A DNA stretch of 64,000 bases from Candidatus Fredericiella danica (lineage in GTDB: Bacteria; Chloroflexota; Anaerolineae; Caldilineales; Caldilineaceae): the NCBI GenBank assembly GCA_016713335.1, contig JADJPH010000035.1:44860-108859 (forward strand), in the 5' to 3' direction. Position 1 is the first letter of the stretch. Each line of letters opens with the position of its first letter. A program made the position numbers and the translations under genes. Shown here piece after piece: positions 40,202 to 48,908 of the stretch. The notes under the pieces were generated by a model, which did not search any database, was not told the origin of the DNA, and saw only the letters and a list, made by a program, of their open reading frames with translations.

Positions 40202-41050
40202 TCATAGCCTCAGGTCGCCGGCGCCGCCGATGACATGGATCATGTTCCCTTCCTCACGTTCCAGCGGGTCGTATTTGCGCAACTCGCCAAAATTCAGACC
40301 GGTCATGCCTTCGAGCTGACCGATCTGCGTTTGATACGTTTGGTATTTGCCAAATGTAAAGCCTTCCAGGTCACTGATGAGATCGCGCTGCGTGAGCAGA
40401 TAGCCGGTGGCAGAGAGACCCCCATCGGTTTTCATCAATACGACGACCTTCCAGAATTCCGCTGGAATCCGGTAGATCTTGCGGTAGACGCGATCATCGT
40501 CACGAAATATGGGTCCGGTAAACACGCTGACCCTGAGATCGTGGAGGTCCGTATTGGAGAGGATATAGTCTTCCAGCCCCAGCCAGGTTTTGCGGTTGAG
40601 TTTTTTCTGTTGTGGCGCGGCATTGGTGAAGTGAAAGGTATCCTCCTGGGCCTTGAGCGCTTCATCGCCCCACACCGGGTCGAGGCGGCGCACGAGGTGG
40701 CCGCGATCAAGGGAGCTACGCTTATACAACTCGTTGGCGCACTGGTGTTTGGCATCGATGCGCGGGTCGAGCAGCCAGATATCGCGTTCCCGGTGTGGTT
40801 CTTTAACGTGTGCGCCATCGATATTCACCGCCGTGAAGACGGCCAACCGGCGGCTCTTGCTCATTACCACCGAAAAGTGGGTGTAGCGCAATTCATGACC
40901 GGAGCCATCCAGCAGGGGCGCCAGGTCGGCGGTCCGCTGCGGTGAGAGGCGTGGGAGGGGCACCGGCTGACCGAGAAAGTCCGGATCATAGCCCTGGCTG
41001 CCGTCGAACCATTCGAGCTCCAGGGTGGCAACTTCAAAAGTGTCTGACAT
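40202..41050 (-). CDS. NUC-family DNA/RNA non-specific endonuclease (endonuclease G-like)
   Basis: A 282-residue intact beta-beta-alpha-metal nuclease. The catalytic motif DRGH is at residues 115-118 (SSLDRGHLVRRLDP), with His118 as general base and Asn143 (FHFTNAAPQ) as the Mg2+ ligand. The phosphate-strand SVFTGPIF follows. There is no signal peptide or lipobox, so unlike secreted scavenging nucleases it would act in the cytoplasm, as fits a suicide effector. ATG 41050 is preferred because GAAGGTGAACGC lies upstream; an upstream ATG would add 25 unconserved residues. It is the first gene of the six-gene island; no promoter is obvious in the 112 bases before it. Confidence 0.93.
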   Translation of the reverse strand: MSDTFEVATLELEWFDGSQGYDPDFLGQPVPLPRLSPQRTADLAPLLDGSGHELRYTHFSVVMSKSRRLAVFTAVNIDGAHVKEPHRERDIWLLDPRIDAKHQCANELYKRSSLDRGHLVRRLDPVWGDEALKAQEDTFHFTNAAPQQKKLNRKTWLGLEDYILSNTDLHDLRVSVFTGPIFRDDDRVYRKIYRIPAEFWKVVVLMKTDGGLSATGYLLTQRDLISDLEGFTFGKYQTYQTQIGQLEGMTGLNFGELRKYDPLEREEGNMIHVIGGAGDLRL

Positions 41051-41162
41051 AAAGCGTTCACCTTCGCAATGGGGAGATGAGTGTACGTCTGCGCGGAGTA
41101 TAGGAGCCGATGCGCTGAATGTCAAACCATCCGTAGAGACCCCGGGTGCAGTGCCCGTAATT

Positions 41163-42207
41163 TCATTGCGTATCCTGGTACACGCTGCACGATCGGCACG
41201 AACGGCGCACGATCAGCGAGGTGCTTAAGTGGTATGTCACGGGTTTTGCCTCTGCGCCGCGATTGGCGATGCGGTGGAGCACGAGATCAACTGCCAGTTT
41301 CGCCATTTCGTCGACTGCGATATCAACCGCAGTAATGGGCGGATTCCATGCCGTCAGCCATTCAGTGTCGTTGTAGCCCACGACGGAGAGTTGGTCAGGA
41401 ATATGGATGCCGCGCTGGCCAATGACCATCAACGCCCCCATAGAAATTCGATTGCTGCCCGCAATCAAGGCGGTTGGCGGCGAAGCCAGGTCGAGCAGTT
41501 GCTCCGTCGCATGTTCGCCATGCGCTCGCGAAAATGCGCCGATCTTGGTCAGTGCCGGATCGTCGTCCAGATCAAACTGGCGTACAGCATTCTGGTAGCC
41601 AAGTAAGCGTTCGCTTCCTGTCGTGATCGCGGTCGAACCACTCACAAAGCCGATGCGCCGGTGACCAAGCTCTGCAAGGTATTCCACGGCCCGGTGGACG
41701 CCGCGGAAGTTGTCGGGTAACACCGCGTCCAGCAGTTCTTTCTCCCGTTGGCGATTGAACTCGACGATTGGAAAGCCTTGAGCAGCAAGCTGACGGACAT
41801 AGACGGAGTTGTCGCCCTGGGCTGGGTGTGCGTAAAGGATGCCATCGACGCCCTTTGCCACTAACATTTGTAGGTGTTGCAGGTCAAGGTGTGCGTCTTC
41901 ATTGTTGACGCACAGGATCATCTCGACGCCGGCTGCTGACAGCACAGTGAGCAGGGCTGAAGCGACCGAGGTGTAAAAGACATTGGAGATGTCCGGGATG
42001 ATGACGCCAACCAGCCGTGCCGGCGGTTGCGTTGCGGCGCGCATCGCTGCCGTCGGTGTGTATCCCACGGCGGTGACCGCCTCCTCAACCCGGCGTTGGT
42101 TTTCAGCACTGAAATAGCCTTTGTGATTCAGCACGCGAGACGGTGCTCGGCGAAAGGTTGGCGTGACGGGCGACGTCCAGAATTGTAACGGCTTGTTTCT
42201 TTGGCAT
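41163..42207 (-). CDS. LacI-family transcriptional regulator, one frameshift
   Basis: A protein of about 347 residues: an N-terminal LacI helix-turn-helix (MPKKQAVTILDVARHANLSP, then STVSRVLNHKGYFS) and a periplasmic-binding-protein-like sensor domain (GVIIPDISNVFYTSVASALL, SGSTAITTGSERLLGY, SVVGYNDTEW). The frame shifts near 42140 inside the recognition helix. The start ATG at 42207 gives the complete helix-turn-helix, so a single indel is the simplest explanation. It is divergent from the ABC transporter and sugar-acid operon that begins at 42755 and probably represses it until a sugar binds. Confidence 0.88.
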
Positions 42208-42754
42208 GGCTTAGCATTAGAGGTGAATCGTGAGTCTTGAATGTGAAAAAATACAATCATATTTTCATATCGATTGTAAGTGATTTTGATCGCGAAGGCA
42301 AGAGGGTAAAGCAAGAGGGTGTGTGTTTTGGATTCTTAGGGAACACGTAGGGACATCGGCACCGCCGTGACCCTGCACATCAAGCTAAGGGCCCAACCCA
42401 CCCGCCAAGCCGCAAAGACGCAAAGGGAAGACAAAAGCAGTTCTCCCGCGAAGGCGCAGGGACGCAGTGAAGCGCATCATTGACCACAAAGCGCGCAAAG
42501 AACACAAAGAAAATGCGCCTATCGTTCACCCGCACGGCCAAATCGCCTATGGAAATAAGTGAAAATAAATATGAAAATAACGCTTGACTTTTGCCGTAAA
42601 TTTCAGTATGCTTTGCAGCGGTGTGTGGTGGTCGAACACGCGATTGTGTTTGTCTTGTTTGCTCTCCCAGACAATTGAGTTGCACCGGGTTGGGACCGCA
42701 CCTGCACGGTCCGGCTAGAAACGTCCATATTTCAACTGAGTTGAGGAGGAATCA
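42208..42754. other. 547-base divergent intergenic region
   Basis: No gene is seen. It holds a purine-rich low-complexity stretch at about 42405-42510 (CGCAAAGACGCAAAGG, CACAAAGAACACAAAG), a strong promoter at 42584-42612 for the transporter operon, and two inverted copies of a ten-base ATTTTCATAT element, one near each divergent gene (42261-42270 and 42569-42578). Confidence 0.6.
42584..42612 (+). promoter_or_regulatory. Sigma-70-type promoter of the sugar ABC transporter operon
   Basis: TTGACT at 42584-42589, a 17-base spacer and TATGCT at 42607-42612 make a near-consensus pair. Transcription would start near 42619, leaving a leader of about 135 bases before the binding-protein gene. An AT-rich, TGAAAATAA-repeated stretch lies directly upstream and could be an UP element or an operator. 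Confidence 0.7.
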
Positions 42755-44071
42755 ATGAAGCAGTTGGTCTGGCGCTTAGGCGCTATCATGTTGTTGGTCG
42801 CACTTGCGCTTGGCGGGTGTACTGCGCCCGTTGCGCCGGCCGCAAGTACCGGCGGGGCCGACGCACCTGCTGCGGGCGGCGAGCCTACAAAATTGAGCGT
42901 CATCCATTACTTCAGCGACACGCTGGGGAAAGAGGCGATGACCAAGATCCTGGACGGATTCGCCGCCGCAAATCCGGGCATCACGCCGGTCGACAACTCG
43001 GCGGGACACGAGGATTTCAAGACTCAGATTCTGGTGACGCTTGCCGGCAACAATCCACCTGACCTCTTTTCGTATTGGGCCGGTGCGCGCACCCAATTCG
43101 TGGTGGATGGCGGGCGGCTTGCGCCGATCGACCAGATGTGGGCTGACAACAAACTGGACGAGATCATCCCCGCCGGCATTGCCAGCGGCGCCAGCACCTA
43201 TAGCGGCGCCAAGTATTTGATCCCGTTGGGGTATCACTACGCCGGCATGTTCTATAACCCCAAGGTGATGGCGGAAGCCGGCATCACCGAGATGCCGACG
43301 ACCTGGGAAGAGTTGATTGCAGCGGCAGACACGCTCAAGGCAGCCGGCATTGCGCCCTTTGCCCTTGGTTCGAAGAATCGTTGGCCGGCGCAGTTCTGGT
43401 TTGACTATCTCCTGCTGCGGACTGCGGGTCCCGAATATCGAGCCAAGCTGATGGCTGGCGAAGCCGCTTACACGGATCCGGAAGTGGTCGCAGTCATGGA
43501 GAAGTGGAAGGAACTGGTTGATGCGGGGTACTTTGTTGCCGATGCCAATGCTTATGACTGGACGGATGCTGCCGATCAGGTCGCCAATGGCAAGGCGGCA
43601 ATGACCTTGATGGGCACATGGATCACCGGCTACTGGAATGGGAACGAGTTGCAACCTGGCGCCGATTATGATTTCTTCCCCTTCCCGGCAATGCAGGATG
43701 GTGTACCCAATGTGGCATTGGGTCCCGTTGACGGCTTCGTCATGACCGCGGCGTCCGCGCACAAACCTGAGAGTGAGAAACTGCTGATGTACCTGCTCGA
43801 CCCGGCCGTGCAGGCGGCGTGGGCACAGGCGCAGGGCGCGTTGGCGCCGAGTATGAAGGTCGATGCGTCGATCTACAATGAGGTGATGAAGAAGGCGAGT
43901 GATCAGGTGGCCGGCGCCGAAGGCTTTGCGTTCAATTATGATCTTGCCACGACACCACCGATGGCCGAGGGTGGTCTGAACATGTTCGCCCAGTTCATGA
44001 ATGATCCGTCCAAGTACAGCGACTACCTGGCTGAGACGGAAAATGTAGCGAAGGAAGTCTTTAAGAAGTAG
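42755..44071 (+). CDS. Sugar ABC transporter substrate-binding lipoprotein (family 1)
   Basis: A 438-residue extracytoplasmic solute-binding protein. The signal peptide ends in the lipobox LALGGC, so Cys22 is probably lipidated and tethers the protein to the membrane. A short Ala/Pro/Gly spacer precedes the mature domain (LSVIHYFSDTLGKEAMTKIL, GITEMPTTWEELIAAADTLK, FPFPAMQDGVPNVALGPVDG), typical of MalE/UgpB-like carbohydrate binders. The start has GAGGAGGAATCA immediately before it. It is followed by two permease genes; no ATPase gene lies here, so a shared MsmX-type ATPase elsewhere is expected. Confidence 0.95.
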   Translation: MKQLVWRLGAIMLLVALALGGCTAPVAPAASTGGADAPAAGGEPTKLSVIHYFSDTLGKEAMTKILDGFAAANPGITPVDNSAGHEDFKTQILVTLAGNNPPDLFSYWAGARTQFVVDGGRLAPIDQMWADNKLDEIIPAGIASGASTYSGAKYLIPLGYHYAGMFYNPKVMAEAGITEMPTTWEELIAAADTLKAAGIAPFALGSKNRWPAQFWFDYLLLRTAGPEYRAKLMAGEAAYTDPEVVAVMEKWKELVDAGYFVADANAYDWTDAADQVANGKAAMTLMGTWITGYWNGNELQPGADYDFFPFPAMQDGVPNVALGPVDGFVMTAASAHKPESEKLLMYLLDPAVQAAWAQAQGALAPSMKVDASIYNEVMKKASDQVAGAEGFAFNYDLATTPPMAEGGLNMFAQFMNDPSKYSDYLAETENVAKEVFKK

Positions 44072-44080
44072 GCGTGTGAC

Positions 44081-44210
44081 GTGTTGCGTATCTCGTAGTT
44101 CGTATCTAGTCCGTATCTCGTATCTGGTATTTCGAGTATCGTGTTGATGGTTACGTACGGACGGCTGAGTTTTCCGAATTACGAATTACGAGATACGAGA
44201 TACGCAACAC
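44081..44210. repeat. 17-bp inverted repeat between binding-protein and permease genes
   Basis: The arms are GTGTTGCGTATCTCGTA (44081-44097) and TACGAGATACGCAACAC (44194-44210), perfectly complementary. The interior is full of shorter related words (TATCTCGTA, ACGAATTACGAGATACGA). It could form a long mRNA stem that protects the 3' end of the highly expressed binding-protein message, as REP elements do between malE and malF. Related words occur near 10793-10813. Confidence 0.8.
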
Positions 44211-44243
44211 CCAAACAGTATTGCGAGGCATTGATCACTTCCC

Positions 44244-45125
44244 ATGGTCAGAACACGCCGGCTTTGGACTGGGTTATTTTTGAGTCTACCACTCACGATC
44301 TATATCGTGATTGTAGTGGCGCCTTTGTTGGTCTCGTTCTACTACAGCCTCACTGATTGGAATGGCTTCAACCCTGAGTACAGTTTTGTCGGCGCAGAGA
44401 ACTTCCTGAAAATTGGCCGGGACCCGCAGTTTTTTGGTGCAATCCGCAATACCGTGGTCTGGATGGTTGCTGCCATTTTTCTGCCATCCCTGGGCGGGCT
44501 GGCCATTGCCCTTGCGTTGAATGGGCGCGGCTTTGCCGGCAATATCTACAAATCGCTCTTTTTCCTGCCGATCTGCCTGTCCCTGGTGGTGATCGGCCAG
44601 GTTTGGATCTGGATGTATCACCCGGATTGGGGTCTCGTCAATACGGTGCTTTCCGGTCTGGGTCTGGACGGATTGCGCCAGGCCTGGTTGGCGAATCCAC
44701 AGACTGCGCTCTGGTCGGTGATTATCGCCTGGTCCTGGCAACAGATGGGGCTGGCGATGGTGATCTTTTTGGCCGGGTTGACTTCTGTGCCAAAGGAACT
44801 GACCGAAGCTGCGGAGATTGATGGCGCCAACTATTGGCAGTCGCTTCGTCGCGTGGTGATCCCGTTGCTAGGCCCGGCCACGGTCGTTGTAATTGCGCTG
44901 GCCATCATCAACTCACTCAAGAGTTTTGACATCGTCTATGTGATGACGCAGGGTGGACCATTCCATTCGTCCGATACATTGGCGATGTTCATGTACAACG
45001 AATCCTTCAAGAAGTATTACATGGGCTATGGCAGCGCCATTGCGGTAGTGCTTTTCCTCATTTCGCTGGTCTTGATCAGCTTTTACTTCCGCCAGGTGCG
45101 GATCATGAACGAAGTGTATGACTGA
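44244..45125 (+). CDS. Sugar ABC transporter permease (MalF/UgpA type)
   Basis: A 293-residue membrane protein with six helices. The C-terminal-half EAA loop reads ELTEAAEIDGANYWQSLRRV followed by VIPLLGPA, which docks on the ATPase. The N-terminus is short, unlike E. coli MalF. ATG 44244 follows an inverted-repeat region without a strong ribosome site. It ends two bases before the second permease, so the two are coupled. It imports the sugar bound by the lipoprotein encoded upstream. Confidence 0.94.
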   Translation: MVRTRRLWTGLFLSLPLTIYIVIVVAPLLVSFYYSLTDWNGFNPEYSFVGAENFLKIGRDPQFFGAIRNTVVWMVAAIFLPSLGGLAIALALNGRGFAGNIYKSLFFLPICLSLVVIGQVWIWMYHPDWGLVNTVLSGLGLDGLRQAWLANPQTALWSVIIAWSWQQMGLAMVIFLAGLTSVPKELTEAAEIDGANYWQSLRRVVIPLLGPATVVVIALAIINSLKSFDIVYVMTQGGPFHSSDTLAMFMYNESFKKYYMGYGSAIAVVLFLISLVLISFYFRQVRIMNEVYD

Positions 45126-45127
45126 AC

Positions 45128-46006
45128 ATGACTGAGGTCACACGACCAACCAATGCCAATGCACCCCGCCCGCGACGAGTTTTTCGGCGCTGGCCCGAAT
45201 TACTCTTCTATACGTTGCTCACGGTGATTGTGGTGCTTTATTCGGCGCCTGGCGTCGGCGTTATCTTGACATCCTTCAAGACGACGGAGGAAATTGGCCG
45301 TCTTGGGCTCTGGTCATTGCCGGAGGCGCTGCGGGTAGCCAACTTCACGGAAGCCTGGACGGGGGGCAACGTTGCCCAATATGCGATCAATTCGTTCTTG
45401 GTGACGATTCCCGCCACGATCTTCTCGATTGCACTTGGGGTGTTGACAGGGTATGTTTTTGCCAAGCTACCGTTTCGCGGGAGCGAAGCGCTGTTCGTCT
45501 TTGTAGTCGCCGGGATGTTCTATCCGCCGCAGATTGTGCTCATCCCGTTGTTTCGGCTGTTCAATGCGGTTGGCCTCTACGATACGCTCTGGCCGATGAT
45601 CATCGTCCACACGGCCTTTGGCATTCCGATCTGCACCCTGGTCATGCGCAACTTCTTTTCTGCGGTGCCGAATGCGATGCGCGAAGCAGCGATCATCGAC
45701 GGCAGCAATGAATGGCAGGTGCTGACCCGCATCATGCTACCGGTCAGTCTGCCGGCCCTGGCGGTGCTTGCCACCCTGCAGTTCACGTGGATCTGGAACG
45801 ACTTTCTGTGGCCCATCATTTTCACACAGTCAGACAACATGCGGACGATCATGGTGGGTCTGGCATCGCTCAAGGGCCAATACAGTGTTGCCTACGGCGT
45901 TCAGGGCGCCATGTCGATCATGGCAAGCATCCCGACGTTGATTGTGTTCATCTTTTTCCAACGATACTTCATTCGTGGCTTAACCCTGGGCTCGGTAAAG
46001 GGGTAA
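45128..46006 (+). CDS. Sugar ABC transporter permease (MalG/UgpE type)
   Basis: A 292-residue membrane protein with six helices. The EAA motif is AMREAAIIDGSNEWQVLTRI followed by MLPVSLPALA. It starts immediately after the first permease gene (TGAACATG), showing translational coupling. Together they form the heterodimeric membrane pore of a CUT1-type importer. The C-terminal segment FFQRYFIRGLTLGSVKG is characteristic of MalG-like proteins. No defect is seen. Confidence 0.94.
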   Translation: MTEVTRPTNANAPRPRRVFRRWPELLFYTLLTVIVVLYSAPGVGVILTSFKTTEEIGRLGLWSLPEALRVANFTEAWTGGNVAQYAINSFLVTIPATIFSIALGVLTGYVFAKLPFRGSEALFVFVVAGMFYPPQIVLIPLFRLFNAVGLYDTLWPMIIVHTAFGIPICTLVMRNFFSAVPNAMREAAIIDGSNEWQVLTRIMLPVSLPALAVLATLQFTWIWNDFLWPIIFTQSDNMRTIMVGLASLKGQYSVAYGVQGAMSIMASIPTLIVFIFFQRYFIRGLTLGSVKG

Positions 46007-46023
46007 GCCGGAGGAGATTCTCA

Positions 46024-47085
46024 ATGGAGCAGTTGCGTGTCGGCATCATTGGTGCAGGTCGCATATCGGATCTGCATGCGCTGGAGTATCTCGCAAATCC
46101 GCGGAGTCGCATTGTCGCGGTATGCGACACCAATTCGGAAAATGCAACAGTGCGAGGGCGCGCCTGGGGCGTTGCTCCGGATCATATTTTCGCCAATTAC
46201 CATGACCTGCTGGCATTGCCTGATGTGGATTTCGTTGAGATCCTGTTGCCGCATCACTTGCACTATCAGGCCGTGCTCGATGCGGCGGCGGCTGGAAAAC
46301 ATGTTTCGGTTCAGAAGCCCATGGCATTGTCGGTGGCCCAGGCCGATGAAATGATCGCGGCCACACGCCGCGCGGGCGTGATTTTCAAGGTATTTGAAAA
46401 TTTCATCTTCTACCCACCCGTGCAGCGCGCCAGGGCCCTGATCGATGCCGGCGAGATCGGCGATCCACTTTCGATCCGGATCAAGAGCAATGCTGCCACC
46501 AGCCCCAATGCGTGGCACGTGCCGGTGTCCGCCCAGGCGTGGCGTTTCGACCCGGCGCAGAATGGTGGTGGGCCGCTGGTCTTTGACGACGGGCACCACA
46601 AGTTCGCGCTTGCCTGGCATTTCATGGGGCAGGCGGATGAAGTGCACGCGTGGATCGGCTCGCAGGAGGTTGCCCCCGGCGCCTTCCTCGATTCGCCGTC
46701 GATCGTCTCGTTTCGCTTTCCCGGGCAGCGTGTCGGCAATCTTGAAGTCGTCTATTCGCCCGAACTGGTGCTCGACACGCACCATTATGCGCAAGATGAC
46801 CGGATCGAAGTCACCGGTACAAAAGGTGTCGTTTGGATTACCCGCGGCCATGGCAAGATGATGGATGTGCCACCGGTCATACTCTATCGGGATCGGCGCA
46901 CCTATACGTTTTCAGATATGCCGGTGGGGTGGGAACATAGTTTTATCAACTCAACGCGGCACTTCATCGCGGCATATTTTGCCGGTGAGGCGCCGAGCCT
47001 GACAGGTGAACAGGGGCGGGATGTATTGAAGTTTGCATTGGCTGCCCAGGAGTCTGCCAGGTCTGGCGTTGCCGTAAAGGTGTAA
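46024..47085 (+). CDS. Gfo/Idh/MocA-family sugar oxidoreductase
   Basis: A 353-residue enzyme. The NAD(P) Rossmann motif is VGIIGAGRISDLHALEYLA, and the substrate-site motif is GKHVSVQKPMALSVAQADEM, which retains the catalytic lysine of the canonical EKP element. The second domain has FDDGHHKFALAWHF. ATG 46024 follows GGAGGAGATTCTC; a longer open frame upstream only overlaps the permease gene. In this operon it likely oxidises the imported sugar at C1 or another hydroxyl, giving a lactone or keto-sugar for the dehydratase encoded downstream. Confidence 0.92.
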   Translation: MEQLRVGIIGAGRISDLHALEYLANPRSRIVAVCDTNSENATVRGRAWGVAPDHIFANYHDLLALPDVDFVEILLPHHLHYQAVLDAAAAGKHVSVQKPMALSVAQADEMIAATRRAGVIFKVFENFIFYPPVQRARALIDAGEIGDPLSIRIKSNAATSPNAWHVPVSAQAWRFDPAQNGGGPLVFDDGHHKFALAWHFMGQADEVHAWIGSQEVAPGAFLDSPSIVSFRFPGQRVGNLEVVYSPELVLDTHHYAQDDRIEVTGTKGVVWITRGHGKMMDVPPVILYRDRRTYTFSDMPVGWEHSFINSTRHFIAAYFAGEAPSLTGEQGRDVLKFALAAQESARSGVAVKV

Positions 47086-47096
47086 GGAGCAGTGGA

Positions 47097-48908
47097 ATGC
47101 AAAAGTCACCCATGACCGGTGCTGAAATCATTGCGGAGATGTTGGTGCGCGAAGGTATGCGCTTTGTGATTGGTGTGCCTGGCCACGGTAATCTTCCGCT
47201 CGTCGATGCGTTTCGCCGCCGCCGCGATGAGATCGCCGTGATCATGCCGCGCCACGAGCAGGCTGCCGTGCATATGGCGGACGGTTACTTCCGCGTCACG
47301 GGGAAGCCGCTTGCCGTCTATACTTCGATCGGAGCCGGTGCCGCCAACACCGCCATTGGGCTTGCGACGGCTTATGTTGACTCGATTCCGCTGCTGCTGC
47401 TGATTGGGGAGACGCATACGCACATGCGGGGGGTGGGCGTACTCCAGGAGATCGATCGCCAGTACTGGTCGGATCTGCCGCGGAGCTTTGATCCCGTCGT
47501 GAAGCGCAGTTGGCGGATCGATCAGGCCCGCCAATTGCCGCGCGCGGTCAGCCAGGCATTCAATGCGATGCTAACGGGACGGCCTGGGCCGGTCTTCATA
47601 ACGCTGCCGATGGACGTGCAAGCGCAGAGTGTTGATATCGCTACGCTACCCGACCCCCTGACGCGCCGTCCGCGTGGCGCGCCGGGGGGAGATCCCGGCG
47701 CCATCCAGCAGGCTGCCGCACTCCTGGTGGCAGCACAACGGCCGGTGATCCTGGTTGGGGGCGGCGTGGTGTTGTCACGAGCCGAGGCAGAAGTCAAGCG
47801 TCTTGCGGAGCATCTTGGCGCCGCCGTGGTCACGACGATGCAAGGCAAGGGGGCATTTCCCGAGGACCATCCGCTCTACGGCTGGCACATGGGGAGCAAC
47901 GGCACCACCTGCGGCAATCATCTAACGAACAACGCAGATGTGATACTTGCGGTCGGCGTGCGTTTTGCCGACAAGGCAGCCTCGTCGTATCGGCCAGGGC
48001 ACGCGTTTAATATCCCACCGACAAAGCTAATCCATGTCGATATCGACCCTTTTGAGATCGGGAAAAACTATCCGGCTGAAATCGGGATCGAGGGCGATGC
48101 GCGTGCCGTCATGCGTGATTTGGCAAGCGCAGTTGAGTCCGCCACCGCGCCGCGCACCTGGGTTGGTTCGCCCTATGCGACAGAGATCAAGGAGCAGGTA
48201 CAGGTCTGGCTTGCCAGTTTCCAGACGCTGCGCGAGAGCGAGCAGTCGCCGCCAACGATGGCACGGGTGATCGCAGATGTGCGGAGGGTGCTGCCACCGG
48301 ACGGTGTTGTCTTCACCTCGTCGGGCAACATTCAAGCCCAGGTGTTTCAGGAAATGGCCTTCACCTTGCCGCGCACCTATCTATCAGCGGGTGGTTTCAG
48401 CACGATGGGATGGTCCTATCCAGCTGCGTTGGGCGCCAAGCTGGCATTACCGCATACACCCGTGGTTGCCCTGGTTGGCGACGGCGATTTTCTGATGACA
48501 ATTCAAGAAATCGCCACGGCCGTCCAGTATGAGATCCCGGTCGTGGCCGTGGTCTTTAACAACCAGGGGTGGCAGGCGATCCGCGACTTACAGCGGCTGG
48601 CGTTTGGTGAAGAGGCCGATTATGCAACGATGTTCGAGCAGGACGACCGGCCCATTACGCCCCATCTGGCTGACATTGCCGCTGCGTTCGGCGCCTATGC
48701 CCGGCGCGTCACCGCAACTCAGGATGTTGCCGGTGCGTTGGAGGAGGCCATTGCTTCCGGTCGCCCGGCCGTCATCGAGGTGATGATTGACACTCAGTTG
48801 GGGGCGTCAGGTGGCCAGGCGCCAGGGTGGTGGGACGTGCCGGTGCCGGGTTATCTGGTCGAGCGTCGTCGCGACTATGAACGTGAAGCTGCCGAAGAGG
48901 TAATCTGA
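47097..48908 (+). CDS. ThDP-dependent enzyme of the acetolactate-synthase/decarboxylase superfamily
   Basis: A 603-residue three-domain ThDP enzyme. The activating glutamate is in MPRHEQAAVHMADGYFRVTG, the central domain is Rossmann-like (PVILVGGGVVLSRAEAEV), and the ThDP/Mg motif begins VGDGDFLMTIQEIATAVQYE and ends NNQGW. It is slightly longer than acetolactate synthase. No ilvN regulatory subunit is nearby, so branched-chain synthesis is unlikely. Its position between a sugar dehydrogenase and an aldehyde dehydrogenase suggests decarboxylation or carboligation of a 2-keto sugar acid. AAGGAGCAGTGGA precedes ATG 47097. Confidence 0.9.
   Translation: MQKSPMTGAEIIAEMLVREGMRFVIGVPGHGNLPLVDAFRRRRDEIAVIMPRHEQAAVHMADGYFRVTGKPLAVYTSIGAGAANTAIGLATAYVDSIPLLLLIGETHTHMRGVGVLQEIDRQYWSDLPRSFDPVVKRSWRIDQARQLPRAVSQAFNAMLTGRPGPVFITLPMDVQAQSVDIATLPDPLTRRPRGAPGGDPGAIQQAAALLVAAQRPVILVGGGVVLSRAEAEVKRLAEHLGAAVVTTMQGKGAFPEDHPLYGWHMGSNGTTCGNHLTNNADVILAVGVRFADKAASSYRPGHAFNIPPTKLIHVDIDPFEIGKNYPAEIGIEGDARAVMRDLASAVESATAPRTWVGSPYATEIKEQVQVWLASFQTLRESEQSPPTMARVIADVRRVLPPDGVVFTSSGNIQAQVFQEMAFTLPRTYLSAGGFSTMGWSYPAALGAKLALPHTPVVALVGDGDFLMTIQEIATAVQYEIPVVAVVFNNQGWQAIRDLQRLAFGEEADYATMFEQDDRPITPHLADIAAAFGAYARRVTATQDVAGALEEAIASGRPAVIEVMIDTQLGASGGQAPGWWDVPVPGYLVERRRDYEREAAEEVI

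Noticed and set aside
42405..42510. Small protein or RNA gene in the CGCAAAGACGC-rich stretch
   Set aside because: It is purine-rich low-complexity DNA without a start, ribosome site or stable fold; similar fragments are common intergenic noise.
42776..43762. Minus-strand open frame of 328 codons
   Set aside because: It is antisense to the sugar-binding lipoprotein gene.
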